64,000 nt of DNA from Trichuris trichiura (GCA_037903355.1 JBAJFE010000011.1:2055001-2119000); one strand, 5' to 3'. Numbered from the stretch's first letter, positions 26,204-39,153 are shown. Numbers and translations are program-made. Notes: a model not told the origin generated them from the letters alone.

Positions 26204-29200
26204 CTATTTCTTGAGTTTCTCCGCTTTTGTCTCTTCCGGTAAAGCAGGCAGTTCGTAGTCATGCGACGGAGGCTTTTTAGTCACTGCCAGGGGAGACCTT
26301 CCGCTGGATTTTCTCTTTGCGTCGTGTTTGTTCAAACTGTGTGAACTCATTCTGCTGGTTGTTGTCGTCTTACGCTTTCCCTGAATTAAACAAGCAGATG
26401 ATGAAGATCGATTCCTCTTAGATTTTTTCGAAAGAATTCAGTGAAACAAACGCATTTCTACTGAACCAAGTGACTCGGCTAAGCGAGCAGACTCAGCACG
26501 CCAATGTATTTGTCCAAAACGGAATTTGAGTTAATAAAACGGATAAAACGGCAGTTCCCCAAAGTTCCAGCTGTTCACTTAGTACACTTCGGTCCCTTAT
26601 ATACGGATGAACTTCACAATCAATGTTGCCGTTACAAAATTTTGAAGATTTAACACGCCAGAGCACCTACTTCAAAGTGACTTTACAATGTTGCACACAT
26701 ATGCGTGTTCAGTGAATTACTTCTTAGTACCCCAAAAATGAAAAGATGATACAGTGATGAAACCTACCTTGCGAGATCTACGCAACAAAAGATATACGCC
26801 CAGGAAAGCTGAACATAGGCAAACAGGTGCAATAAGCACATAAAGGTTAACTAAAAGAAAGACCCCAAAATATCTAACGACTGGCCAGAACTGCAGAATT
26901 CTTACACCCACAGAATTGGCCAACAAAACCAATGTAACATATACACTTAATCTTGCCCGTAGAGAGGTAAAGACAAGCTCCATGTCCGCTACAGCTGTCC
27001 GCCTTGCAGTATTCGTGAGCTGTAAGCAATACCTCACAACACCCAAGCAACTTTAAAAGCGTAACGCACACACTTACCATACTCGCAATGACGACCTGCG
27101 TAGGGCGTTCGGCAATGACATCTATACGTCATAAGCGAAGTAACATTCTGACATTCACCATTCGGTGTACAAGTGTCATTTCCACAATATTTAACCTCTT
27201 AAAAATGGAAAAGCGTTGAATTAAGCGTGCGTACGAGCTAGCGCGTGCATATTTTGAATAACGGGATTAAAACCATTGCAAAGGAAAAGTAGGTCACAAA
27301 AGAATAGTCTTGCTTACCATATTCGCAGTGGACTCCAGTGTAATTGGAAGTACAATTGCAAATATATGCGCCCTGAGATTTCATACACTTTCCTTCGTTT
27401 TCGCACTTTTGTCCTTTGTCACATGTTTCATAAGCTAACGGTAAAGAACGACATTTTAGCAAACCTTTTTCTGTAGGCTACAGAATAAATGAATGTGCTT
27501 TAAGTAACAACAAAGATCTCGTAAAGTTACACATAGCATTAAAACATAATCATATTTGCGGATGGCCGCACCAAACAGCCTGCGTTTCGAAGTGGCAACC
27601 GCGTACAGTAAATTCTAAAATTCCAGCGCGGCTAAGCGACGCATATATGCTTATGTCATCAGCTCCTATTCACGGACAAAAATGTTCTCCCAATATATAA
27701 CCGAACCTTTGCGATGCTTACGCTTGGTTACTGCACAGGCTTGCACAGCGACAATCTTTTACAAAACCTTTAGGGCCACATGACGCAACCAGAAAATGAA
27801 ACGTGTCTTTTTTAATCATAACGTTCGACCTTTACGTAAGCCTTAGTTTAGCCTTAAAGTGAAATAGAATATAACGGTGAAGAAAAAAGTATCGTTTGGT
27901 GACATAAAGCATATGTTTACATGCCGTCCTACTGAGCAAAGGATTAGGGGAGGGGCGCGCAACGAGTACAGACGAAAAATCACGGAACACGAGAATCATG
28001 AACGATCCTCGACTTTGTGGCACATATGAATAATCGAAAACCCAGCAAAGTCATATTGGCGCCTTAACTCAGTTTCTCAATGAAACATAAAACAGAAAAG
28101 TGACAGCACCGTTCCGGATTGATTCCGCAAATGTTGACTAATTCAGAAACTGTCAATCTTGAAATGCTGCCCGCTTAGCCTTAAGTAGATAAGATGCGTT
28201 ACGCGTCGACGAAGGATACATACGCATCCTACTGTGAGGACAGAGAACGGAATGGCTGACGGCAGGAGGCCACAACAAAACCTGCATTTATTTCGTTATA
28301 TTCTCGACATACAACAGAGAGATACTACGCGCGTAACACAAAATATTCAATCTTGAGCGCAACTGCAACATTGATACTGCAGATTGTTTTCCCGTTCAGA
28401 AAGCGAAAGCTACTTTTTCTGAAGCTGACAGGTTATGAATTTTATCATCTAAAAGAACGCTAATAAGTTGAATTATAGGTGCATTAGACAACACAGCGTA
28501 TTTATCATATGAATTACTATGTTGAAAGTGAAACCTACGTTGTTCGCATTGGAATCCTTTGAAACCGGGCTTGCAGTCGCACAAATAGTAAAGGCCATCG
28601 CTTGAGCACGTACCACCGTTCATACACGGTTTGCTTAGACAGTCATGCGGTGCTGAAACGTAAATGCTCAAAATAACCCTACTACCTCTCTGCCAACCAC
28701 GAAGACGAACAAAACATTGAGTGAACATTTTCTACAACGGTTACTTAAAACCCTTTTATGTAACTAGAAAAAGTTGAAGTAAAACAAATGCTCTCAATCT
28801 GCCTTTCCAATTCTCGTCCCAGATTGCTACATAAACATACAATGACGTGAAGAGTGCTATTGAACAAGCAATTGACGAAACATTCATGTTAAGTTTCTGG
28901 CTGGTTGCGATCTAAGTTTCACGTAAGAGAGAAATTCATTTATAATTTTACCTTGGTGAGAAATAAACCGAATGTGCGCCGCGCCAATTGACACATTAGG
29001 TCTACTTTGCCTAGTTAAGTAAGCAAACGATAAGACTAATCCTACGTCGGCTCAGCACAGCATTGATTTACCACATATAGCTCTGCTCGCGTCAAGCTTT
29101 TTGATTTCCTCATCAGCAGTAGAAAAGCAAAGTATATTACTTACTCTTTTCGCAAAAAATTCCTTCGTATCCCTCTGCGCATTGGCATTTAAAATGCCCT

Positions 29201-30267
29201 TTTTCGTCAACCACTCTTCTACCTCCCGGTTTTGAGCAGTTGTGTTTTACCAAACTGATATTTGTTCCATAAACATAGTTGGTGCATTCTTCCAGTTCGG
29301 ACGACGGGTTAGTCTCAGTTTGGACGCAACACTGAGTTTTATTTTCGAATGAACAATGCACCGGTGATAATTCGTCGTTCGGTTGAATAATAGGTGCTAT
29401 ACGCATTCGTGTCGATGGTTTGCACGTACTACTCCAACTTGTCCATTGTGTATAACTATCACTGCAGGAGCAATTGCACGTCGAACCATAGTCGAATGTA
29501 CAACGCTGATACTTTTCTCTGTCAGGAGCAGCTTTGGTGTAATAATAAGAAACACAGCGATTCAAGTCATGGTTAAAGTTGCAACCAAACGTACGGTTCC
29601 TCTCGCAGGGGTATGTGCTTTCATGACCGCAGCTAACAAGCGTATAATTCCAACCGATGCAGTAATTTGCTTTAGTAAACCACAAACTCCGATCTTCCAG
29701 TATAACAAGTAGGCAAAGGTAATGTTTATCAACGTCGTCGAGGAGGAACCCCCTACGAAAGGCACTGCAATTGCGCCTATAGTACTCGAACGTTTTTATC
29801 CTCCTAGGAAGCGGCTTACATTTATCGTATGTCTCTGGATGTCTTCCTTGAATAATTATAGAACGATTGGATCTGAGGCTAACGCACGATACGTTAGGTC
29901 CAGTGCATAGAATAGCAAATCCATACATAGTTTTTTCCCAGACATCTTTAGGAACAGATTGCTCCACGCGGCCCTCTTCATCGAAATCAGGTATCCAGCT
30001 CCAAAAGTAACCAACAGGAAACGTATCTTCACAGTACTTATCCACGCATTCTATCATATATTCCTGACCATATCCCAACTTCTGATTGCTCGTCACTGCC
30101 TTGCAATGCTGAATTTCGCTCACTGGGACTAAAGTGACACAACTTGTCAAATATCTGAACGTAGTCCATCGGTGTGAACCCCATTCGGCTGGACATTGTA
30201 AAAGTGTTCCACAGTAAAATATTAATGTGTTACAAGTGGAGATGAAAAGAAGAGCTCTCAGATTCAT
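26204..30267 (-). CDS. Array copy 5, TSR/EGF type I membrane protein (reference copy)
   Basis: Exons 30267-29145, 28652-28539, 27434-27318, 27197-27078, 27019-26906, 26850-26768 and 26380-26204 total 1848 nt, 615 codons plus stop. Approximate residues: 1-21 signal peptide (MNLRALLFISTCNTLIF); 22-250 cysteine-rich N-domain with CPAEWG and CGHE motifs and several N-glycosylation sequons; 255-300 CNCSC then WTSWSSTC and a basic RMR, like a reduced thrombospondin type 1 repeat; 320-374 EGF-like 1; 375-530 EGF-like 2-5, each with six cysteines; 531-557 membrane exon (LIAPVCLCSAFLGVYLLL, then RRSRK); 558-615 cytoplasmic tail, Lys/Arg/Ser-rich with SHDYELPAL. All EGF exons are phase 1-1. A TTTCAG lies four bases before the ATG. 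Its 5' half matches copy 1 and its 3' half matches copy 6. Confidence 0.9.
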
Positions 30268-32979
30268 TACCTGAAATGGCATCAAAGCAGACGTCATGTA
30301 AACCCTTCAATTTTCTTGCTGTTACGTATGTTTACTGAAGGTTCAGAACATGCCCGTTATACTACGTCTCACCACGCAGGAAAATTCCCCAGTTACCATT
30401 TCCCGCTCTTCCGTAAACGTAAACTCCCTGTTTTTCCTTAGGCTTAGACAGGGACAGAACAGTAGAAACGCCATGTACGATATCAACTAAAGGCTGAAGA
30501 GGATGATCGCATGCTCAGCAAAAACAAACATGCTTGTTTTTCTCAGGCAGTGGGACCATAACTGACAAGATCCCTCTGTCTTCTCATATTTCATTGAATT
30601 GTTCATTCAACTTCCTTCTTAAGTTCTAAGAAAGCTATTTCCAAAAATGGAAGGTTTCCCCATGAAAGCTGTGGTCGTCCAAATTTTACAACTGTGATAG
30701 CCCAAAGATGACAAATGCACGGGGTTACAATTTCCACACGATGACGTCAACTAATTAGCCTTCATAGCCCCGCGATTGTACGGACCATTCACAGCTAGCT
30801 GCTTCATTAACTGATAATTTATGCAGTGGCTATGGAACTCAAGGAACGGACAAGCACTATATCGTTACGCCGAACAGAACCTGCAGCTCCGGATGAAATC
30901 TATTCCTCAAAGACAGAAACGAAAACTTTCAAATTAGAACTTTGGGGAAGAAAGCTGTAGCTTAACAATGGTACAATCGGAGAGATAAACCTCAGGAAGA
31001 AAATAACGCTTTTATGAGGTTCGGAGAAGTTGCAAGATTTGGTACGGAAGAACTGGTTCATGGTGGAAATCCTTGAAACTAAACTACATCTAAGATGATC
31101 GCGCTCTCCAGTAATGCTTTACAAACAAATACGGATGAAATCATACCCCGGTAATCAGTTAATGAGAAATAACAGCCTTTCATCCCATGGCGCTAAATTG
31201 GTTTTGTAAACTATTCTGCTCTCCACGAGAAACTGAACCCTTTAAAGTTGACCCCCCTCAGACAACCGAAAATGCGCAGTGTTCCTTAAGTGCAAACTAC
31301 TTTTAAAATAAACAAGCACAATTATATGAAAACCACGCTTTCATAGCTCTGCTTGGAAAATAGCAAGAGATAACTACAATGAAAGAGCTGGACACTTACC
31401 TTCCTTGCTTATTCTTTCATTGAAATCACCGCTTTGAGATCGAAGAGAGAAAGCGGAAAGTGAACAAACGAAAGCTTCCGTTGCACTGTAAGAACGAGAG
31501 GGAGAGTACTTTACAAAAAGTTTAAACTACGTTGACGATATTAATGCAACGTTGTGCTCCACAGTGCTGTACTTCTGTGGCAGTAAGAAGAACGGAATTA
31601 CCGAAGGCCTGACGACAAAACAAAAGTACCCGCCAATTATTTTATGCGTTTGGAATACTATATCACTCCCTTAACAAAGATTTTACTTGAGAAGTATTTT
31701 CATAACATCCAAAATAGAGAACGTCAAATGTACGGACATTGCGATGCATAGTCCCCACTGCTCTTCCGCTAACAGACTAGCGAAAACTGTTTGGTCGCCA
31801 TTATTACAATGCTGTGAAAACGTTCATGTCGAGACGACGTGTTGGTTTGATTTTTCAATGGCTTTGTTTTTTGTGAAGCATTTGAAACAGACGCAACAAT
31901 GGCCTATTCAAGAGCTGATGATAGAGTGCGACAGTTTCAAAAGCTCAAAGCTTAGAAAAACTGTAGGTTTCATTTACTGGGAATGAAAACATGCTAACCG
32001 TTTACTAACCAATGCCTTAGAGATTTACAAAAGTTAGTTGACTACATCAGAACAGAAATGCTAATACCAGTGAAGTGTCAATTCAGAAGTCAATCGAAGT
32101 TGAGCGCTAAAAAGGTCATTATTTCTCTTCGAGTAAAAATTGAACAAATTTCGCCAAAGGCCAAAAGTATATTCACAACGCACTCCTTTCCCTATCCTAA
32201 GCGTTAATAAATAACGTAGAGGAAAGGACACGTCATCAACGTCCAGTTGAATAGACATTGCTCAATTGATAGATATTAAGAAAATGTCGCGCGTATTTCT
32301 AATTTTGAATTTTTAACGCTAATATTGCCAGCAGTCATTTTTTCTATGTAATATGGATGGCTCAGCAAAAGACTGAAATAACTTGAAAGATAACTCACTT
32401 TCAGAAACCATGCTTGATTATCTTTATCCTTACTGTGAAAGGCTCGTTGCTTTATTTTAAAAATGTGAAAAAATAGAGGAATACCTATAATTCAGCTTGT
32501 CCGGCATCTGATCTCTGAAAGTACAGACATTCAACAGGAAGCGCCATTTGGTGATTGGTTGCCCACACTAAAAGAAAGTGGATAACGCTGAGTCATGTAC
32601 TGAAAATTTTAGAAAGTTACTTATTCCAGCAGTCGACGTTTCGTGTACTGTTGTGCGGCGGGAATTGGTCAGAGGGCAAAAAAATGATATTATCGTTTAC
32701 GTGCCTGCATCGCCGATGTCTACTTACGAAGTACGACCATTTTGAAAAATGGAATGTGCCATTTTATTAATGCAGGTTCTGTCTTACCATTGCAATAGAT
32801 GAACTGCAGTCTGTGCGTATGCGTTAATCCAATCTGCTTTCAATGGAAGGTTCTAAAACTTCGTGCGATTTTTCAACATGTTGCCTATTTGATTCCCAAC
32901 GAAAATTGTTGCATTTGCGATGAAACAGTTCCACTGGAAGCTGAAGTGTTGCAATGACGGAACCTCAATCGTACTACAG
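30268..32979. other. Spacer between copies 5 and 6
   Basis: The part at 30,430-31,670 repeats the flank of copy 1. The part at 32,280-32,980 is the 3' flank of copy 6 and contains, at about 32,683-32,700, the empty site for the element inserted at 24,946-25,910. No gene recognised. Confidence 0.6.
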
Positions 32980-35900
32980 CTATTTCTTGAGTTTCTGCGC
33001 GTTTGAATCTTCCGTAAAAGTGGGCAGCACGTAGTCATGCGACGGTCGCTTTTTAGTCACTTCCTGCGGAGATTTTCCGCTGGATTTTCTCTTCGCTTCG
33101 TGTCCGCTTAAACTGGGCGAACTCGTTCTCCTCTTTGTTATTGCCTTCTTATGCTTTGTCTGAAGAAAATGAGCAGACGATCAAAATCGATTCATCTTAG
33201 ATTTTTTCGGAAGAGTTAAGTGAAACGAATGCATTTCTAGTCTACTCAGTGATTCAGTTAAGGGCGCAGACTCGAGTACGGCAATGTATTTGTCCAAAAC
33301 GCAATTTCAGTTAATAAAGTGGCTCAAACAGGAGTTTTCCAAAGTTTCAGCTATTCACTTAGTACGCTTCGTTCCCTTATACGGATGAAGTTGACAATCA
33401 GTGCTGCCTATACAAACGTGTGAAGATTGAACACGCCAGAGCACTTACTTAATTGACCCTAAAGTGACTTTACACTGTTGTACACATAGGTGCGCTCGAC
33501 AAATTAGTTGTACGGATGAAGTCAACAATGAAATGCCGATGCAGTTATTAAACCTACCTCGCGAGGTCTACGCAACAAAAGCAATCCGCCCAGGAAAGCT
33601 GCACATAGGCAAAAAGGTGCAATAAGCTCAAATAGGTTAACTAAAAGAAAGACTACAAAATACCCAACGACTAGTCAGAACTGCAGAATTCTTACACCCA
33701 CAAAATTGGCCAACAAAACCGATGTAACATATACACTTAATCTTGCCCGTAGAAAGATTAAGACAAGCTCCATGTCCGCTACAGCTGTCCGCCTTGCAGT
33801 ATTCGTGAGCTGTAAGCAATACATCACAATACTCAAGCAACTTCAAAAGCATAACACAGACACACTTACCATGCTCGCAATGACGACCTGCGTAGGGCGT
33901 TCGGCAATGACATCTATACGTCATAAGCGCAGTAACATTCTGACATTCACCATTCGGTGAACAAGTGTCATTTTCACAGTATTTAACTTCTTAAAAATGG
34001 AAAAGCGTTGAATTAAGCATGCGTACGAGCTAGCGCGTGCATCTTTTGAATAACGGGATTAAACCCATTGCAAAGGAAAAGTAGGTCAGAAGAGAACAGT
34101 CTTGCTTACCGTATTCGCAATGGACTCCAGTGTAATTGGAAGTACAACTGCAAATATAGGCATCCTGTGACTGCGCACACGTTCCTTCGTTTTCGCACTT
34201 TTGTCCTTTGTCACATGTTTCATATGCTAACGATAAAGATATTTTAGCTAGCCTTTTTCGGTAGTCTGCGTTGTAAATAAACGTGTTTCAAATAAGATCA
34301 AAAATCTTTCAGATTTATGCACAGCACTAAAACGTAATCAAATTTGCGGACGGCGGCACCAAAAAGACTGCGTTTGAAAGTGGCAACCGCGCACAGTAAA
34401 TGTAAAAATGCCAGCGCTGCTGAGCGACGCATATATGCTTATGTCACCAGCTCCTATTCACGGGCAAAAATGTTCCCATGCTTGCAAATATATGACCAAA
34501 GCTTTGTGAAGCTTACGCTCGACTACTGCACAGGCTTGCACAGCGAAAAAGTTCTTAAATAACCTTCTCGACCACATGACGTAGCCGGAACATAAAACGT
34601 GTCTTTTTGAGTCATAATGTTCTACCTTTACATAAGCCTTAGCCTTAAAAAAAGATAGAATATGACGGTGAAGAGAAAAGTATCGTTTGGTGACATAAAG
34701 CATATGTTTACATGTCGTCCTACTGAGCAAAGGATTAGCAGAAGGGCGCGCAACGAGTAGAGATGAAAAATCATGGAATACGGAAATCATGAAAAGCCTT
34801 CCACGCTGTAGCGGAAATGTATAATCGAGGGCACAACGAAGGCCTATTTCCATTTTAAGTCAGCTTTTCAATGAAAGTTAAAAGAGGAAAGCGACAGCAC
34901 TGTTCCGGGTTGATTTTGCAAATGTTGACGAATAATAACATTGGAACAGTTTTCAAAATCTGCCAATCTTGAAATGGTAACCCCTAAAGCTTAAGCAGTC
35001 AACGCGCGTTGGCAGAGGAAACATGCAAACCAAGATGTAAACTGAGCGGGAACGTGGGCTCTGATAGAGAACAGAAAGCCTGACAGCAGAACCTGCATTT
35101 CTTCTGTCATTTGCCTAACATACAGTATGGCTGCTATGCGCGTAAGAGAAAATGCTCCACCTTGAAGGCAGCTGTCGCATTCATGCTGGAAATTGTTGGC
35201 CCGTCCAGAAAAGGGAGACAACCTCTGCCAAAGGTGACAAGTTTTAAATTTTAGCTTCAAAAAGCCCACTTATAACTTGACGTATAAAATGCATTATGGA
35301 ACGCAGCGTATTTTTCCTATTAATTACTACTTTGAATATGAAACCTACGTTTTTCGCATTGGAATCCTTTGAAACCTGGCTTGCAGTCGCAAAAATAGTA
35401 AAGCCCATCGCTTGAGCACGTGCCACCGTTCATGCACGGTTTGCTTAGACAGTTATGCGGTGCTGAAACGTAAATGCTCAAAACAGCACTACTATCTTTC
35501 TACTAATCACGAAGACGAAGAAAACATTGAATAAAAACCCTTTAAAAAGATTACTTAAGCTTATTTTATAACTGGGGAACGTTTAGGCAAAACAAACGCT
35601 TTCGCGTTGGCTTTTCATTTCAGGTCCTCGATTACTGCATAAATATATGATCACGTAAAGAGTGCTATTGAACAAGCATTTGACGAGACATTCATGTGAA
35701 CTTTATGGCTGGTTGCAATGTAATTTTTGCGTGAGAGAAAAAGCCGTTTATAATTTTATCTAAGTGAAAAATAAAACGAATGTGTGCTGCGCCAATTTAC
35801 ATATTAAGTCTACTTTGCCTGGTTAAGTACGCAAACGATAAGACTAATGCTACGTCGGTTTGTCAGAGCGTTGATTTAGCTCATATAGCTCCGCTTGCGT

Positions 35901-37077
35901 CAAGCATTTTGATTTCCTTAGCAGCAGTAGAAAAAAACAAAGTATACTACTAACTCTTTTGGCAAAAGATTCCTTCGTATCCCTCCGCGCATTGGCATTT
36001 AAAATGCCCTTTTTCGTCAACTACTCTTTTGCCACCCGGTTGGGAGCAGTTATATTTGACCAAACTGATATTTGTTCCATAAATATAGTTGGTGCATTCT
36101 TCCAGTTCGGACGATGGGTTAGTCTCAGTTTGGACGCAACACTGAGTTATATTTTCGAATGAACAATGCACCGGTGATAATTCGTCGTTCGGTTGTATAA
36201 TAGGTGCTATACGTATTCGTGTCGATGGTTTGCACGTACTACTCCAACTCGTCCATTGTGTATAATCATCAGTGCAGGTGCAATTGCATGTTGAACCATA
36301 ATCGAATGTACAACGCTGATACTTTTCTCTATCGGGAGGAGCTTTCTCGTAATAATAGGAAACACAGCGATTCAAGTCATGGTTAAAGTTGCAACCAAAC
36401 GTGCGATTCCTATCGCAAGGGAATGCTCCATCATGACCACAAGTAAAAAAGTCGTCTTTCAACTGGCTGCAATGATTTACGCCAGTGATATACAGTTGGT
36501 CATCTTGCTTGTCAAGAATATGGCAAACATATTGTCTGATAGTCATACCTTCAAAGATGGGTACATGAAAATTAGTGCACTTCCGCGTGAGGCGCCTCTC
36601 TTGGTTATATGTTGATTGCGTAAAGACATGAAAGTATGTTGGACAATCCCCTGCATAGGGTGCTTGTACTTTGAGGGAGTGGCTGGGTTTTTCGGTATAG
36701 CACAAGATGTTTTCTGATTGCAAACACAAAAAAAGACGCCCATGTAGCACCTTTTTCCAATCCGTCAAATTGACAATTCTTTTTTCTTCCAATTGATCAG
36801 GTTTCCAAGTCCAGAAGTAACCAAAGGGAAAATTATCTTGGCAGTATTCTTCTATGCAATCGATGGAAAAGTTTTTACCAGTTTCGTAGACGGTCTCAGA
36901 CTTTTCTCTCGTGCATTTCTCAATTTCGTTCATGGCAACAAGACTAACGCAATCATTCAAATACTTGAATGTGGTCCACCCATGCGATTCCCATTTTTCA
37001 GGGCATTCTAATGCCGTTCCATGATTGATTGCGAACACATAACAAACGACAAAAAGAAATGCATGTGCCGATCTCAT
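32980..37077 (-). CDS. Array copy 6, TSR/EGF type I membrane protein
   Basis: Exons 37077-35955, 35462-35349, 34226-34110, 33989-33870, 33809-33696, 33640-33558 and 33159-32980 give 616 codons plus stop. This is the outermost copy and has the most divergent N-terminus: the signal peptide is [17 protein letters not shown] and the N-domain shares mainly its cysteines and the FPFGYFWTW motif with the others. From the CGHDGAFPC segment onward it is nearly identical to copies 4 and 5. Its exons 3-7 and the introns between them closely match copy 5. The tail motif is SHDYVLPTF and the last residues (AQKLKK) match those of copy 5 (AEKLKK). The ATG is preceded by ACTTCAGGAT. Confidence 0.88.
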
Positions 37078-39153
37078 ATCCTGAAGTTATAGGAAGGCAG
37101 AGGTCAGATAAGCTTATGGTACGAACTCATTTGAAAAACCTTTACGGACGAAATTTTTTTTTCAAAAGATGCTATTCTGAACGCCAAGAATAACATGAAC
37201 TGCAAACAGCATCCTACGGGAAGTATGGTCGGTAGTTGTAAGTTTGAAAAATATTGAGCCCTCGCAAGAACAACTACGTTTTCGTTACCCTGTTTCGACT
37301 CGACAGACGCTAAATGTTGCAGCTTGTTACAGTGCAGTAAGTCTTAAGCCAAGATGGCATTCATTTACCGCTAAGGCCCAGGAAAACGATTATAACAGCA
37401 ATTAGAGAAAAACAGAACCAGCTGCCGGGCGTTGATGACGGAAAGATCGTGGCGACGACTTGGCAGCGGGCCAACTGTCTGGCTTCGCATTGTCTGGTAG
37501 AGAGTTAGCGGCCGCGAGTTGGCGGCGATCAGTTAGCGCTGACTAGTTGGCGCCGGTGAGATGTCCTATACCCTCATATATATATGAATGAAACATTACC
37601 TTCTTTGTTTCTTTGCCATTGAAACTGTCAGCTTTAACCAATGAGAGAAGCCAGCAACTCGGCAAGTAATGGTGGGGTTTACATGACGACAGTGACCGCT
37701 AGTTGGTGGGAACAATAAGTTTAAAGTGCTTGTATGTTACTATAACCTTCTGCTTCAAAGTGCCATAACTTCGTCAACCTTAGAAAGCACTCGGTCGGAA
37801 AGCAATTGGTAAAAATGCAGTTATCACTTACCATGTTATTCCGAGCTACGTTGTTAATTACTCAGTTGGCTTCCAGTAAAGGAATCATTTGTGAATTGAC
37901 ATTTACTGTAGTAGTATCCCACTGCTAGCAAAACATAACATTTGCTCTCCTTGCCTCAGCAACGGCATATTCGACTCGTATAATGCATAAGAACATTGAC
38001 TGGTCTAAGCAACTTCCTCATAAATCTTCTGAGATTGCAAATACTTGAAGACAGTGAAGCAACGCACATCAGCCAAAAATTGAGCCTTCTGAAGTTGACT
38101 GTTTGAAATAATCATGATGGGAAGTAGCAAATAACCGAGTCGATCGTAGCGCCAGGCTTCGCTATAGTTGCAGCAATACAGACGATTCTACATAAGCCTA
38201 CCGTAGCATATATGATAAGCAAGGCACTTGCCGAAACATGAATAGAAAGTAGCACGAATCTTTATTCAAAGTTATGACAGTATTTTTAAAATTTACATAA
38301 CTTGTAACAAAAGTAGCAAAATTAATAAAACCTCAGTGTAAGCAACGGTAGAGGCATTTGAGCAAGCGAGTTTGCGTAAAACAAATGTATGAAGGGGTGC
38401 AATGCAGCCGTTTGAATAAAACGAGCATATTCGACTAATGAGAAAAATTTCGTATATATATAATAATGAAGGGTTACGTTTCATTGGACCACAACTCCAT
38501 CTTGAACTTACGGTTTAATTAGCATTGCAACATCTTCAAAGTGTTTCTTAAGGCTATGCGTTATCGCTTCATAAATTCTGAATAATTCAACCTTTAATCA
38601 TTGACCCGCTTCGTTAGATATTTCACAAATTAGCTGACCAACAAAAACCAGCGCTGCTCTTCTTGCCTTGCATAATTTACGCAGCCCTATTTTTAAAAAT
38701 TTCAATACATGGTAAGCACTAATTTTATGACGTAAAAAATAGAAGGATAAGCTTTAAGGAGAAGACACAAGATGAATTGTAGTTACTACCTACCGTAGAA
38801 ACAGTAATCAAGTTAGTTGGATTCAAAATGATAGCTCCTTACAAAAATCAGCACCTTAAAGCCATAATTTTGCTTCTAGAAAAAAATAGAACCCGCTTTA
38901 CGCACGTTCGATTCGAAATCAAAGAACCAGCATAGGGAGTTGCACCGCAAAGTAGCCTTTAGGAAACAACTACCAACCGCTTTGTCTCTTTTCTTAAGAA
39001 GAAGCAAGATTTACCGCAGACCTTCCTAGTGGTTTAACAAATTTTTTTATTTACATTACTACGCTGCCAAAACAACAATAATAACAAGCGTTATAGAAGT
39101 TTTGCCGGCGCGCGCTTGTTTAAACAGTAACGTATTAGGAACCTGTCAGTATT
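37078..39153. other. Boundary region between the array and the conserved genes
   Basis: About 2 kb with no gene I recognise. The first 700 bp include remnants of the unit flank (about 37,585-37,750, related to 3620-3770). A GC-rich block at 37,425-37,570 contains a short tandem repeat. From about 37,800 no unit sequence is apparent, which marks the right edge of the array. Confidence 0.5.
37502..37558. repeat. 14-15-bp minisatellite, four units
   Basis: Four consecutive degenerate units share the core AGTT(A/G)GCG: GAGTTAGCGGCCGC, GAGTTGGCGGCGATC, AGTTAGCGCTGACT and AGTTGGCGCCGGTG. The block is markedly GC-rich against AT-rich surroundings. A few bases upstream (about 37,431) lies GTTGATGACGGAAAG, similar to the hammerhead-like ends elsewhere, so the block may be part of an old insertion. 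Confidence 0.6.

Larger units (their letters stand above)
1..37077 (-). repeat. Tandem array of six paralogous membrane-protein genes
   Basis: Six copies of one gene lie head to tail on the minus strand. Start codons of the first coding exon are at 2346, 8986, 15731, 22990, 30267 and 37077, giving spacings of 6640, 6745, 7259, 7277 and 6810 bp. Flanking DNA is duplicated with the genes: for example a pyrimidine/purine-rich stretch around 3600-3750 recurs near 10,190-10,300 and 31,370-31,520, and a segment containing TTGATTATCTTTA recurs near 17,500, 24,690 and 32,410. The array therefore grew by unequal crossing-over of a unit of about 7 kb that includes gene and spacer. No unrelated gene that I can recognise sits inside the array. 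Confidence 0.93.

Noticed and set aside
1..37077. Treating each EGF exon as a separate small secreted-protein gene
   Set aside because: EGF exons lack start codons and signal peptides, are all phase 1-1, and join in frame to membrane and tail exons in every complete copy.
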